DNA of 64,000 bases, from NCBI RefSeq assembly GCF_022539665.2, contig NC_081331.1, positions 4,498,501-4,562,500 of the forward strand, given 5' to 3'. The stretch's first letter is position 1; every line of letters starts with the position of its first letter. A program made the position numbers and the translations under genes. The DNA comes from Daphnia carinata. Taxonomy: Eukaryota > Arthropoda > Branchiopoda > Diplostraca > Daphniidae. The notes beneath the pieces are model-generated. The model was not told the DNA's origin. It made no database searches and worked only from the letters and a program-made list of their open reading frames with translations. Positions 11,501 through 23,417 of the stretch are shown here, piece by piece.

Positions 11501-14500
11501 GGGCAATACACAATGAATCAGGTTGAAACGGAACCGTGTTGCCTTGAGCTGTTATGCTTACAATTATGGCTGATATATATCATAGCGACAGGGTGTGGTG
11601 GCCCGAAATTATATCGCCAACATCCTTAGTTTGAATGCATTAAATCTGGGGTATCTACACAAATAACAATTTAATGGTTGCATTTTTATAGCCAACGCTT
11701 AAAGATCGGTTCGAAAGTGTAGGCAATATCAGTCGTATTATCAAACTTGAAATTGATTGGTTCTTTTCTTCTGCTTAACGTTAACCTTCGAGTCATCCGC
11801 AGCCTTTCATCGAACAATTAGAAGTAGAAAGAACACGCATTTTTTGTTTAACTTCTTATAGTCTCACGTTAATAAATGTTTACTAATCGTTTCACGCTAC
11901 CCGACTCTATATGCCTCAAGAACTACGGGCAGCTATCCTGCTGATGAAATGGAATGACGTGGATACGGTATTTTAAAGCCAACAACATAAATGGAGATGG
12001 ATGAAACTGGATAGAAAAAACTCTTTCTCTCATCGTCTAGCATTTTTTCCTAACTGGCTCGCACTCCCTAAAGATGTTTGGTGATGTGACGAATCTTTCC
12101 CAACGGCATCTTTGTATACTTCAACATATGGCAAACGATCAAGGGGATCGTTAACTAGCCCAAGATGAGGATTGCCTTCTCGACATAAAAAAAAGAAAAA
12201 TTCCGAAACATTTCCCATTTGCCAAACCCCACCCGACTTTAATGCGTTAAACAGGTTGCTGGGGCAAAATAGTTCGGAATTCCGATTGAGAAAATTTTAA
12301 TGTACCGTTAGAATCGTCACCCGCTTATTAAAGTTTATTTGAATGGTGCATCATGCTGATGAAATCAAGAATGCGCTTTAGTTTGAAATAAGGTATGACG
12401 ATGCAGTTGTTAATTATTTTGTATTCTCGTCGGGAAACATAATAATGGGGATTTAAAATCGGGCTCATTTTGATGATACACACAGATGTAAGTGAACCCT
12501 CACCAGGCATAACAACAACTAGCCACACAACGCGTATTCAATTTCACACAGGTGCTCCGTACGTGTCCGCGTTGCTTAATTAGGAGAAGCTAAAGAAATG
12601 GAGACAACAAAAACAGTTAAATTAAAAAAAGGGAAGATTCATTAATTTGTTTTAAACCTGTTGTTTTGCAGTGAACCGTTATTGCATCTAGGATGACGGC
12701 TAAGTAGCAATAAGATCATTTTCGCCAATCAATTTCAGCCCTCCTTTTAATTGAATATTCCATACTTCAAAATCATGTGAAATATTGTCCGTTTACTACT
12801 GGAAACTTCTTCTGTTACAGGTATAACACTAAATCGCCCAGAGATATGCATGCAAGTTGTTGTTACCAATCGTGCCCGTTCGTCTCCGTTGTTCATCACA
12901 ACGGATACATACCGAATGGCAAAGGCAACAGGAAAAAATAAAATGCATTTACCTGTGCCAGTTCTTCTTTCCTGTAAAAATCTTGACGTAACGCGTTGGT
13001 GAGGGAGGCACGTGACGCAATAATAGGGGAATGGTGAAAGATGATGCATGCCAGCATCGCACAAGCTGAAAAAGGTAGAATCTTATACCTGAGATAGGCC
13101 TGGAAATTGAGAGAAATATCTAGATTTTAGGTATTTCCCTGTTTTTTGTTTTGTTTTCGACATATGACGTTGAACTGATTGCGTTTCTCGCTCATCTACT
13201 TGTTGTGGGGGTTGAAAAGTTCATCGCCCCCCGTATCTGTTTTACGACAAAGGTTGCACCGTTAGCTTCGGTGCATACCAGACGTGACACGTTGATGGAC
13301 GAGCTTCCGTGATTGGTCATCGCCAAGCTTTTGCGGTCCATAAGGGACCATCTCTCTCCCCAATATTTCATTGAGAGAGTCTGCAACCTGTTGCACACGC
13401 GCTGATGTGGAATGTTGACCCAGTGCTATGTCCTCATCGACTTATAACCGCCAATAATTTGTGTCAGGATAACAATTCTCCACATTCCACCTGTCTGATT
13501 GTTGGACGTGCATCAATGAATAAAACCATGATGCGACAACAACTGAAAGAAGAAAAATGGCACGAGAAACTACGACTACAGCTATGTGGTTTGTAGGTGG
13601 TATTCCAGGAATTCCAGACTTGTGATAGAGTGACAATTCAATCTTGGACCATGCTAGCTAGGTACTACGAGTTGTAATTTGAACTATACGCTATCACATG
13701 AGCATTGTCATGTTTTCTTCTCCTCCCCCCGTTTTTTATTTCTTAGTTCCATGATATGTTGTTTCCTTCAGAAGTTTATAACTTGTAGTTATGGTGGGCG
13801 TAATGATTCTTTGCCACTTGCATACTGTTATACGTAATAGAATTGCACGGTACGCGAGGGAAGAAAAACCACGTAAGATAATTGGGTCTTCGTCAGATTT
13901 GCATGGTTCGTAAAAACTAATTCCCCTTCGTTCTAGCGGTTTCTAAAATTAATATACAAGGGGGAGGTCAAATTAAGTTGCACTTTCATAGGCAAACTAC
14001 ATAAAGGCACTATTGCTGAAAGTCCGGCTTCTTTTTACGGCTCATTTTTGCAATGGGCGCCTAGAAGTATCTCGACAAGGAAAAATACGAATACATTACA
14101 GTTTGATCCTGGTTGACACCATAAGCGATAAGAGCTCTCGTTTATTCGTCTTTTCGTAAATCTTTTGTACAACATTCGCAGTTGATAAACAATCACACAG
14201 TTGTTTCACCGTTTCTGCTGAGCTGGTGAAAGTTAGGTTCTGTAAGTTCTACGAAAGCTTACAACACGGAAAGCCCATTAGGAAACCTTTAAGGAGGTGC
14301 TCTGAAGAACTTTGTTTTCTTTGATGCACCTTACCATATATTGTTTAACATCACAACTTTCACTGGAATTTCCTCGCAATTAATAACTTTCAGGCGTGAT
14401 CCGCGTCGGTATCTTAAATGGGTAACCGAATCTGGGTCAATATCATGTACCTCATTTGTTCCACTGAATGCAAGTTATAGGGCTGTCATACATTGTTAGG

Positions 14501-14755
14501 GTTTGAATAGCTTTCATTCTTTCTCAGCACGCATGTAAAGCTTTCTTTCGGGTAACCATAACTTCACTTGTCACAGTATATTTTATTGGTCGAAGAGTAG
14601 ATTTAAAACAGGTATGTAGAGCTTCAACTTCTAGACTATTTCTTGTAGCCATTGTATTCGACTTTTTACAAACGATAATAATGCACGTTATTTGAAATAA
14701 CTTCGACCAATTTACCCAGAATGATTAAAAAATAATACTTTTGTTCCAGAGTTGA
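8506..14755. other. Six kb with no supported gene
   Basis: I read both strands for splice-bounded coding segments and found none that I would defend. Short open frames such as 10034-10216 (+), 12747-13064 (-) and 13192-13398 (-) have no recognisable motif and no consistent neighbours. The stretch is AT-rich with scattered poly(T) tracts. It may be the intron of the candidate gene at 8316-8505 or plain intergenic DNA. Confidence 0.5.
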
Positions 14756-16552
14756 TTACAACTCAATATGGAAACTTTGAGCCTTCCGATCCTGTATATC
14801 GACACCAAGGTGACTAGCTGCCAGCATCGCTACGTTTCTTGCACCAATGACTCCCATTTCCATGGCTGATGCGGCAAATTCAAGTGTGTTGATATGGTAA
14901 AGACCAGGGTGCAAAGTGAAATTTCCTGAAGATATGGTTCCATCGTATTCCGGGTAGGCTTTCCAATGAATCGTATAGGTTTCATTAATGGATGAAAACA
15001 GGATGTTGAGCTCTTCTTTCGTGAGAGGCTCGTTAGAAAACACTTTCCAGACCGGTGGGGCATCTCCTTCACCATCATCCATGTCAACTGGATAGTTTCT
15101 GGCTAGAGAATTGAAGAACAGCGTTCGGTTGATGGTGAAGATGTCGTCAATAACTGAACTCGCATCAGCGAAGCCAAATGTTTTGTGGTTGACTTCCCCT
15201 TGGACCATGGTACAAATAGTCTGGTGATAACGGCCGGGGAAATGGAACTGGCGAGGAAAGTTTTCAAACCCAAACGATGACGTATCATTTGTTATTGGTG
15301 TGGCCAATATCACAGCGTCGTATGAGGGCATTTCGTCATTCTCTTTGAATCGTAGGCTGAATCGTCCATCAGTATTCAAATGGATGGCTTCTACTTCTTC
15401 ATCATGGAAATTAGCTCTCGAAGCATTTAGTAAGGCATGTGGAATCTTCTTGTTGCCACCGCGGAGCGACCAGAGGCCAGTTTCTGCTCCGGCTAAGGAA
15501 ACACTTCCTAAGTAGAGAATGGTTAAAGTTTTCTAAACAGACAATTAGAAGCATGGCATTATTTTTGTACCCACGAACTGATGGGCATCTGTCGACTGCC
15601 CATAGTTAACTCGCATGATGGCATTTGCCAATTCGTCAATGAACAGACTAGATATGCCCACTTGTTTCAGACCCTCTTCCAATGTACGCTCCAACATCAA
15701 GTTGAAAGAAGGATCCATGGCAGACAACAGATCGACAACGTTTGAAAAGGCATACCCGTCGTCTTGCACGTTATAGATTCTGATTTATAACAAAAGGAAG
15801 TAGTTAGCCTTGTTATCTACTGTAAATTTAAACTGGTCATTGATGATACTTTTCTATGGCCAAAATAATTGTAACACAAACACTTGTATATGAAAAGTAC
15901 CTTTCAAACTGATTCAACATATCTCCTATTAGGGTATTCACTTTGACGAGACTGAAGCCATAGCGCCAGAGCAGGGAAGCCACATTCAGGACATTCCAAT
16001 CACCTTCACTGTATACAAAGCCAGAACCATCATAAAGTCCAAATTTCCCACTGATGCCTTTCTTTTGTTTGAAACCTGTCGTTTAGTATCATATATTCAA
16101 AACTAACATTGTCTCTCATGTTGAACATTTGTTTTAGATCATTAATTTTAGTACCAAATTGTTCTGCAAATTGCTTCATGTATCGATTTCTCGGATGGAG
16201 TATTGATCCTCCAGTTTCAAAATCATATCCTTGAATGTTGATGGTTGCCATTCGCCCACCCACTGGGTCTTTTGAATAGACATCAATTTTCGGATTGAGC
16301 CCAGGGGTCTTACTTAGAAAATAAGCAGCAGAAGTTCCACTGATACCAGCTCCAATAATTGCTGTAACAAGAACGAACAGAAAAAACGTGCACCCATTAT
16401 TACTGTTACTTGGCTATGTGTGAAGAACGTCTAGCTTGCGAAAATAAAAGTTTACCAATTCGCGGTTCAGCCGGGTCCAGTGTTTGCTGAGAATCATTAA
16501 TCAGCAAAAGAATTAGGAAGGAGAGCTGAATGCAAAATGAAATTGGAAACAT
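14756..16552 (-). CDS. PCYOX1: Prenylcysteine oxidase (PCYOX1-like), 479 aa, five exons
   Basis: This FAD-dependent thioether oxidase cleaves prenylcysteines released from degraded prenylated proteins into cysteine, an isoprenoid aldehyde and hydrogen peroxide, in lysosomes. Exons in transcript order are 16552-16456, 16361-16155, 16075-15901, 15779-15571 and 15507-14756, with consistent phases. Residues 1-23 or so are a signal peptide (MFPISFCIQLSFLILLLI). The dinucleotide-binding loop GAGISGTSAAYFL sits at about 36-48, followed by GGRMATINIQGYDFETGGS. Family landmarks further on are ANAIMRVNYGQSTDAHQFVG, ETGLWSLRGGNKKIP and, near the C-terminus, FAASAMEMGVIGARNVAML. Total length is close to the roughly 500 aa of the animal family. 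No frame breaks were seen. Its 5' flank faces the AT-rich interval before the palindrome. Confidence 0.95.
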
Positions 16553-19240
16553 CACGTAACGTTCCGTGAATAACGCAACAACGGCCTTTATCGTTAAAAA
16601 TTCGTTTGGGAGTTAGGAGGGTCCTGCGTCCGTCTGGCAATTTTGTTTTACGTGTTGATTGGCTGTTATTACAGTATGCCATGGTTGATACAGTACTAGC
16701 AGACGACGTAGTGAAGCGGAACAACATTCGGAGGTACAGTTTGGTCCTGGCCTACCCATGGGTCCATCGCCGTTCTATTCTATATTATTCTTTTCGAATC
16801 AAAAAAGTAAAAAGGCTTTTCCGGGGTTCACGTTGAGTCATGTTCCACGACCACATAATATTGACAACACTTTTAAACAATCGATTGTTTGCTGTTGGGT
16901 TGCGCACCCCTATTCAGCAAACCGACTGAAATCCGACAGGACATGGGGCCAATAAAAGGCAGCCCTCAACCCATCCAACCCGCCCCGAAAACCGACATTA
17001 CCAACACGTTAATGCTGGGCCGATCCTGCGATCCTACTAGGATCTAGGGCTGGCCGGTGAGGAACTAGGATCCTCGTAGTGCCTAGAGGGAATTTACCTA
17101 CGTAAAAATTGTCAGTAAAGCAAGAAGAGGCTTCGTGCCGCGCAATCTTCATTGTTTGCCTGTACGTTCTGTACTCTGTATGGCATGTTGTTGTTACATG
17201 TCATGTCACGTTTGTTTGATAGCGTTAAACAAAATTACATAGTCACTTATTGCAATCAGATTTGCTTGTGATTACATCTGTGCTAAAGTGTCACACTCTC
17301 AAGGGTATCCATAATTCACAGAAATTACCTTTATAACCAAGTGTTGAAGTTTTTGTTTAAGTATTCAGATGATTAGATTCCTGTGATAAAATTTTAGCTG
17401 AAAGTGATGGCAAGTTTAGTAGCAATCATGATGGGTGTTACGAAGCATAGTACAAGAAGTTATGCACATTAATAGATGACATTTTAAGTCATACATGTGA
17501 AAGTATGACTATACTTCGGAGGTAAACTGTTTTACTGTGCAGTCTTATTCACTGACATCATGTTAAGTAATTGCATGTATTTTTGTGATTCTAAAATTAC
17601 TAGCTTTTTTTCATTTCTTATGATATGGGAGCTTCAGTTTCTAAACAGATGCATATATCTCAAACTATAAGAAGCTACGAAAGCAAAATTAACTGTGAAA
17701 TTGGAAGACACCTGAAATGATAACTATTCGAAAAGAAAATAAAGCAGCCTTTCTCAATTGGGAAGCATTCGGATGGACGGGTTCCAAATGTTTTTTTTTT
17801 ATACATTCATCTGGTAAGCAGGCTTCTTTGAAATTTTTTAAAAACAGAAAACACTTGTTTGTTTCATTTGAAATTTTTATTTAATTGAAAGAACAACTAG
17901 TTATTGTTGGCTGCTAGATCAACAGCTGAACTGAAGCATAACATATTAAATAAGAAAATGCAGGGCACAATGGTCGTTAGAAGGTATATTATCCAAAACG
18001 TTGTATTCCACACACTTTAACTACAGTTTTCCTATTAAAAATAGACCAATTTGTCAGGGCGCCATGAAGAATGAATATTGTGGTTACGGTTTCTACAACA
18101 ATGGGACAAATGCAGCGTAATATGCGATGAACAATCAAGATCTTAAAAGGTTATTAATTAAGGATTTGGATAATTATCATGGATAAGACGCTCAACAGAA
18201 GTTCTATGACGATCTAAGGTAATAAACACATTTACATATGCGTTTGAAGTATAAACAGCACACGTTTTGAGCGCAGTCTTATGTTTGTCATTCTAGTGCT
18301 ACCAAACGGTGCGTTTTGGCGTCACTTTATGAGTCCGACCATCACAACATCGGTCGCAATGCTGGCCATGGCATTTTTCCTATATCGACAAACGTAAGCT
18401 GAACCATGTAGTTTCGCTTGTTGCGGAATTTTGTGACATTTCAGCTCGATTTTAATTGTCCCAAAGTGACTTGACGGGCATTTGAGTTACTTTCACACGG
18501 TGAATTGATACGAAAAGATAGCGGCTATTCACCAAAGCCTACATATTCATTTTACTCTACCAACAAAATATTATATCAGCTTTATTATTATTATTAAGGT
18601 TCTGCAACCAAAACTTTAATCCGAGACACTGTTCGTCAAGCTCGTGAGGGTAATCGTCAGAAAAGTGTAAGTCAGACAGCTTTCAATTTCGTCTAAGTGG
18701 AAAGTGCCGCCAATAGTCAATTGCCACCAATTAAGGTAATTCTTAAACTATTATGGAAACCATGTTTTCTCTCAGTAGATACCACATGCCTTAACATACA
18801 TTAGGTCTCTACGTAAAGTCTCTTGTGTGAAAGAAGCACAATCACCATTATGTCTGACACTATGAGCTTCCCAAACATATAAATCTAACAGCTCAAAAGT
18901 CTTTAGTAGGGTTGAAAGTTTGTTTAATTATTTATACAGACTTATGATGTGCGGTGGAATTATTTATTTTTTTTTTGTTAACCATGACTTTCTACACAAA
19001 ATTCTTTCAAGTTCTTGGAATAATTTACATGAAACGGATTGAAAGGTAGTTTGTTTAACTGTAAGCATGTGACTCCTGATCTACAATAAGTTTGATGGTT
19101 TTAGCCTAGTTGTTGCATAAACGAACTATTAAGATTATTAATTTAAACCTCTACAGCATCTGTGTTATTTGTTTGATGATTCAACGCATGCATAGATGGC
19201 GTTGCGGCCGCTAACAGAAATTGATCAATATTATGAACAT
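16553..19240. other. AT-rich intergenic region, no supported gene
   Basis: It contains the promoter side of the prenylcysteine oxidase gene and then about 2 kb of AT-rich sequence. Short coding-looking stretches near 18067-18120 and 18296-18390 do not join in phase and have stops, so they may be remnants or chance. Confidence 0.45.
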
Positions 19241-19470
19241 CACGTAAACCTGCTTTTCATTTCAACTATGGCAATATGGCAATCCGTTTTACATAAAAAA
19301 AAATGGCGGAAAAAAAAATCGCACTTTTTTCTCTTTTTTCTACCCGTAGCCATCTATCAGTCGGTTTCGTTATTACAGGCATGTAAGCAATTTCAGTTAA
19401 TTGTATCCCATTACAGTTAATTGAGTAGCGTGGCTGGAGAACAACGCGTGGCTGGAGGAACAATTGAAAA

Positions 19471-20047
19471 ATGGATAAGATAATAAAACAAAAAAATGGT
19501 AAGTATAAACATTATTATGTTGGTTTTCAATTATTAATTATTGTTTATTAGATCAAATTATGAAGCTGCAGGCCCAATTATTGGAACAACACAAAATATT
19601 AGATAACAGCAAAACTAAGGATGGTAAGGCCTAATATGTAATGATTCTATTGATTTGCTTTTATTCATTTGTGTTTTGTAGCTCAAATTTTGAGTCTTCA
19701 AGCTCAGCTAGGGGAAAAGAACAAATTGGAACGGAACAGTTTCCAAACAGTGAAGGAGGTTTTTCCAAACTCATCCCTAACTGAATGTGAGGATGAGTTG
19801 GCATTAGGTGAACACAGCCAGGTACCTAAACTTTTCAAATAAGAATTCAAAATAAGTATAGAATTTTAAAAAACAATTATTTATTGCTTAGTTATTCAGT
19901 CCACTACCTGACAGTGTGTTAAAGTTAAATTCTGTTAGTGCTGCACTAAAAGAATTGTTAGTAATAAGCTCATGCAGTGAAGAAACTGAACAATTGTGGG
20001 ACCGTATTTGGGCTGAATATGGATGTGGTACGGAAACCCAGAAATAG
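19471..20047 (+). CDS. Spliced coiled-coil protein gene, 131 aa, left palindrome arm
   Basis: Exons are 19471-19498, 19552-19623, 19682-19821 and 19892-20047. Introns are 53, 58 and 70 nt with GT-AG ends and matching phases, and translation ends at TAG. The N-terminal half is a predicted coiled coil: exon 2 carries QIMKLQAQLLEQHK and exon 3 carries QILSLQAQLGEKNK, so the same heptad-like unit occurs at the start of both exons. The C-terminal half is acidic and ends with LWDRIWAEYGCGTETQK. No family is recognised. The mirror gene on the other arm has the same exon lengths and an intact frame, which argues for a real or very recently real gene. The two copies are convergent, pointing into the palindrome centre. 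Confidence 0.6.
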
Positions 20048-20145
20048 CACGAGTTCAACATAAAACATAGATTAGGTACTTTTCGGTTTTTTGTCTATAG
20101 AAAAAGTATTTTTAATGCTATTATTTTGCATTCACAGAATTTTAG

Positions 20146-20461
20146 TGGGGAATCAAGTCAAGTCTGGAAATGTTACAGGATGGAAGAGTGAGCCTGCAGT
20201 TGAAAAACACTGAAAGTGCATTACCATTAAGGTATGAGGTAAAGTAATAGAGTATGCAAATTGTCTAATGAGAAGTACCATCTTGTGTGAATGAATCCTG
20301 TGTATTAGCAATCCTTTATAGTTCTGTCACAGCTAGAAGCCTCAAATAATTCTGCTTCTCTTGCTAAAGAACAACTTGTCCTTTATGTTCACAGTGTTGG
20401 TGAAGCTGGGTACTTAAATGGCCCTAAAGATGTTTTAATTTTGCTGCTGTTGCAGAGATGA
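20146..20461 (+). CDS. Possible two-exon coding block downstream of the coiled-coil gene (left arm)
   Basis: Exon 20146-20238 reads WGIKSSLEMLQDGRVSLQLK and ends in RYE before a GTAAAG donor. Exon 20309-20461 continues in phase as QSFIVLSQLEASNNSASLAK and ends in a Leu-rich LILLLLQR and TGA. Composition is coding-like. It cannot be joined to the upstream gene in phase by any donor I tried, so it is either a separate gene lacking a visible start, an alternative 3' part, or a decayed extension. The same block is mirrored in the right arm. Confidence 0.3.
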
Positions 20462-21000
20462 ACATCATACATAGACTCTTTAGGTATGAAAAGAATTTTC
20501 TTCAAATAATTTTGAATTTATGACGAAGAATTTCTCTTCCATTTTGCCAACCAGGTGTAATCTACAAAAAAAAAAAATTTATCCGATAGGAAAGGATTTT
20601 CAGCATACTGGGAACACAACTATCAACAATGCAACATTCTAGGGGTGCTATTTTATCATTCAAGAGCCTTATACAATGATTTTCATCTGCAATTTGTATG
20701 GCCTTTCCCAAGCTTCTGCCAGAAGTTGAATCTATAAGTCATGTAAGTCACATGAGCAACAATTGAGATGCTTAATGGTGTTTTTGTTTTCTCAGCATAG
20801 GTTAATAGTAACATTGGATCTGGAAAGATTCTTGGTTGGGGCAAGACACTGAATAAATTGTAATGATTGAATGGATGACATGACATTTCTATACTTCATT
20901 CGGATTCCCGAGACGGTATTTTATATTTAAAAAATTGAAGTGCATATCTGGGCTCCCTTCCTTTCCGTAGCCCCGTTTCCCCTTGACTCGTAATAAGCCC

Positions 21001-21313
21001 GTAGGGGGTCATGCCCCTACTGTACGGTATATATAAAAACAACATATACCGAGGTTTGGAGGGCTCTGGCCGGAAAGGGGACGTGGATGTCCGCTTAGTC
21101 CGATGATGTGTTCACGGAGGGCTCTGTGGCTACCCACAAATCCGAACTAAAGGTTAATCGCTCCTGTAAAAATGTTCCAAATCTTCAGCTCTTCTTCCGG
21201 CTTCTCTTAGCCAATCACCGGGTAATCTCCCCGGTGGGTCAACAAGGCAGTGTCTCCCCCTGCCTGGGTTGACGGCAACTTTTGAAAGGGCTATTGTGCC
21301 TTTTTAAAGTTGC
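21001..21313 (+). other. Hairpin-rich, GC-richer block in left arm (possible structured RNA)
   Basis: Five local hairpins can be read directly. They are GTAGGGG/CCCCTAC (21001-21020), GGTATAT/ATATACC (21026-21050), CACCGGG/CCCGGTG (21216-21236), GTCAAC plus AGGCAG pairing with CTGCCT plus GTTGAC (21238-21273), and GCAACTTT/AAAGTTGC (21275-21313). The base composition differs sharply from the AT-rich surroundings, and the block has no useful open frame. I do not recognise an rRNA, snRNA, RNase P or ribozyme consensus. It could be a non-coding RNA gene, a structured 3' UTR of the arm gene, or part of the element's replication or excision end. Confidence 0.5.
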
Positions 21314-21541
21314 AAAAATAATTGTAACGTGCAGAGAATTGTCAATAAATTTTTTTTTTCATAAAATATTTTTTGCAAAATTTGTCTCTTTCATTGTCTG
21401 TGTTCGCTGTGTTCACACATTACATATATCGCCTTTTTTTTTTATTTAGCTTGCTCAATTCACCTATATTGTTTTATGCCAACTTTGTTGGTATGCATTG
21501 TTTCCATTGGATTATCGTTTATCTGTAAGCATTCAATTATT

Positions 21542-21604
21542 ATCCAGGGATCGAACGCTGGATGTTTGGCATACCGCGCCGATGCTCTACCAATGAGCCA
21601 TGAA
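21542..21604 (-). other. tRNA-like sequence A in palindrome loop
   Basis: The minus strand has an A-box-like TGGCTCATTGGTAGAGCA, a plausible anticodon arm, and a B-box-like GTTCGATCCC. The acceptor stem does not pair well, so it is more likely a tRNA-derived remnant than a working tRNA gene. It resembles sequence C on the opposite strand. Confidence 0.45.
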
Positions 21605-21728
21605 TCATATGATGTCAAGTTGGCTTTTTTCTAGTCACTTGCGGACTTGCATTTACACTTTGAATAAAACTGAAATGCATTACTGCAATATTCTTTTCTC
21701 CATTTAAATGTAGATCTTTATACATCTA

Positions 21729-21795
21729 GTAAGGTTTGAACCCAGGGTAACAGTTATCGCAGCTGAATGCTCTACCACAGAGCTATGGACCTTAC
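21729..21795 (-). other. tRNA-like sequence B in palindrome loop
   Basis: The ends pair as a 7-bp acceptor stem (GTAAGGT with ACCTTAC). A D-arm with TAGCTCTGTGGTAGAGCA and a GGTTCAAACC B-box are present. The T-stem 3' half is missing or merged with the acceptor stem and the anticodon loop is short, so a normal cloverleaf does not form. It lies exactly over the symmetry axis of the palindrome. Confidence 0.45.
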
Positions 21796-21889
21796 GAAAG
21801 CAATAGAAAGATAAACATATAGTTGTGAAAGACTGCATAAACATCCTAGACGATAACATATTATATGCGATAATAAAATTCTAAACATA

Positions 21890-21956
21890 TCTCGTGGCTT
21901 AATGTTAGAGCATCGGCGTTGCACGCTGAATGTCTGGGGATCGATTCCCATGCCAG
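21890..21956 (+). other. tRNA-like sequence C in palindrome loop
   Basis: The plus strand reads TGGCTTAATGTTAGAGCATC followed later by GGGGATCGATTCCC, that is A-box and B-box like. It is homologous to sequence A but inverted, so the inverted repeat continues into the loop in diverged form, interrupted by about 100 bp present only on the right side. No acceptor stem was seen. Confidence 0.45.
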
Positions 21957-22251
21957 TAAAACAATATATAATTACAAAATTACTTCAGAAAATATCCAGG
22001 TATTACACGTTGTTCCTTGTCTAAGTTCAAGAATTCAAAAAGTGTTATAATAATAATTGAATACTTACAGATAAACAATACAACGGTGGCAAAAACAATA
22101 AAGATGAATTGAGCAAGCTAAATAAAAAAAAAATTGGTAATTATAATGCGTGAGCAAAGCGAACACAGACAATGAAAGAGACAAGTTTTGCAAAAAATAT
22201 TTTATGAAAAAAAAATTTATTGACAATTCTCTGCACGTTACAATTATTTTT

Positions 22252-22564
22252 GCAACTTTAAAAAGGCACAATAGCCCTTTCAAAAGTTGCCGTCAACCCA
22301 GGCAGGGGGAGACACTGCCTTGTTGACCCACCGGGGAGATTACCCGGTGATTGGCTAAGAGAAGCCGGAAGAAGAGCTGAAGATTTGGAACATTTTTACA
22401 GGAGCGATTAACCTTTAGTTCGGATTTGTGGGTAGCCACAGAGCCCTCCGTGAACACATCATCGGACTAAGCGGACATCCACGTCCCCTTTCCGGCCAGA
22501 GCCCTCCAAACCTCGGTATATGTTGTTTTTATATATACCGTACAGTAGGGGCATGACCCCCTAC
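22252..22564 (-). other. Mirror copy of the hairpin-rich block (right arm)
   Basis: The same five hairpins occur in reverse order at paired positions, for example CACCGGGG...CCCGGTG at 22329-22349. The coordinate sum here is 43565 rather than 43563, so a 2-nt length difference arose between the gene and this block. Confidence 0.5.
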
Positions 22565-23101
22565 GGGCTTATTACGAGTCAAGGGGAAACGGGGCTACGG
22601 AAAGGAAGGGAGCCCAGATATGCACTTCAATTTTTTAAATATAAAATACCGTCTCGGGAATCCGAATGAAGTATAGAAATGTCATGTCATCCATTCAATC
22701 ATTACAATTTATTCAGTGTCTTGCCCCAACCAAGAATCTTTCCAGATCCAATGTTACTATTAACCTATGCTGAGAAAACAAAAACACCATTAAGCATCTC
22801 AATTGTTGCTCATGTGACTTACATGACTTATAGATTCAACTTCTGGCAGAAGCTTGGGAAAGGCCATACAAATTGCAGATGAAAATCATTGTATAAGGCT
22901 CTTGAATGATAAAATAGCACCCCTAGAATGTTGCATTGTTGATAGTTGTGTTCCCAGTATGCTGAAAATCCTTTCCTATCGGATAAATTTTTTTTTTGTA
23001 GATTACACCTGGTTGGCAAAATGGAAGAGAAATTCTTCGTCATAAATTCAAAATTATTTGAAGAAAATTCTTTTCATACCTAAAGAGTCTATGTATGATG
23101 T

Positions 23102-23417
23102 TCATCTCTGCAACAGCAGCAAAATTAAAACATCTTTAGGGCCATTTAAGTACCCAGCTTCACCAACACTGTGAACATAAAGGACAAGTTGTTCTTTAGC
23201 AAGAGAAGCAGAATTATTTGAGGCTTCTAGCTGTGACAGAACTATAAAGGATTGCTAATACACAGGATTCATTCACACAAGATGGTACTTCTCATTAGAC
23301 AATTTGCATACTCTATTACTTTACCTCATACCTTAATGGTAATGCACTTTCAGTGTTTTTCAACTGCAGGCTCACTCTTCCATCCTGTAACATTTCCAGA
23401 CTTGACTTGATTCCCCA
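23102..23417 (-). CDS. Mirror copy of the possible two-exon coding block (right arm)
   Basis: The exon pair is the mirror of 20146-20461 at paired coordinates, with the same TGA (23104-23102) and the same acceptor at 23418-23419. The comments on the left copy apply, and conservation between copies only reflects the recent duplication. Confidence 0.3.

Larger units (their letters stand above)
19241..21543 (+). repeat. Left arm of a 5.1 kb inverted repeat
   Basis: Read against 22047-24336 in reverse complement, this arm matches almost base for base from 19430 to 21540; the differences I saw were single substitutions and homopolymer length changes. In the spliced gene region paired positions sum to exactly 43563, so there is no indel there. 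The outermost 190 bp or so (19241-19430) are also homologous but clearly more diverged. Contents from outside to inside are a TGGCAATCCGTTTTAC-type flank, the coiled-coil gene, a second coding-looking block, a 67-codon frame, and a hairpin-rich block. Confidence 0.95.

Noticed and set aside
18061-18400. Coding-looking fragments (for example ATKRCVLASLYESDHHNIGR)
   Set aside because: Stops and lack of phase-consistent splicing; no family recognised.
20683-20886. 67-codon frame (minus) identical to 22679-22882 (plus) in the two palindrome arms
   Set aside because: Identity only reflects the inverted duplication. There is no domain and no start or splice support, and the opposite strand is equally open.
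21542-21956. Functional tRNA genes
   Set aside because: Acceptor or T stems are missing or mispaired in all three, so they are called tRNA-like only.
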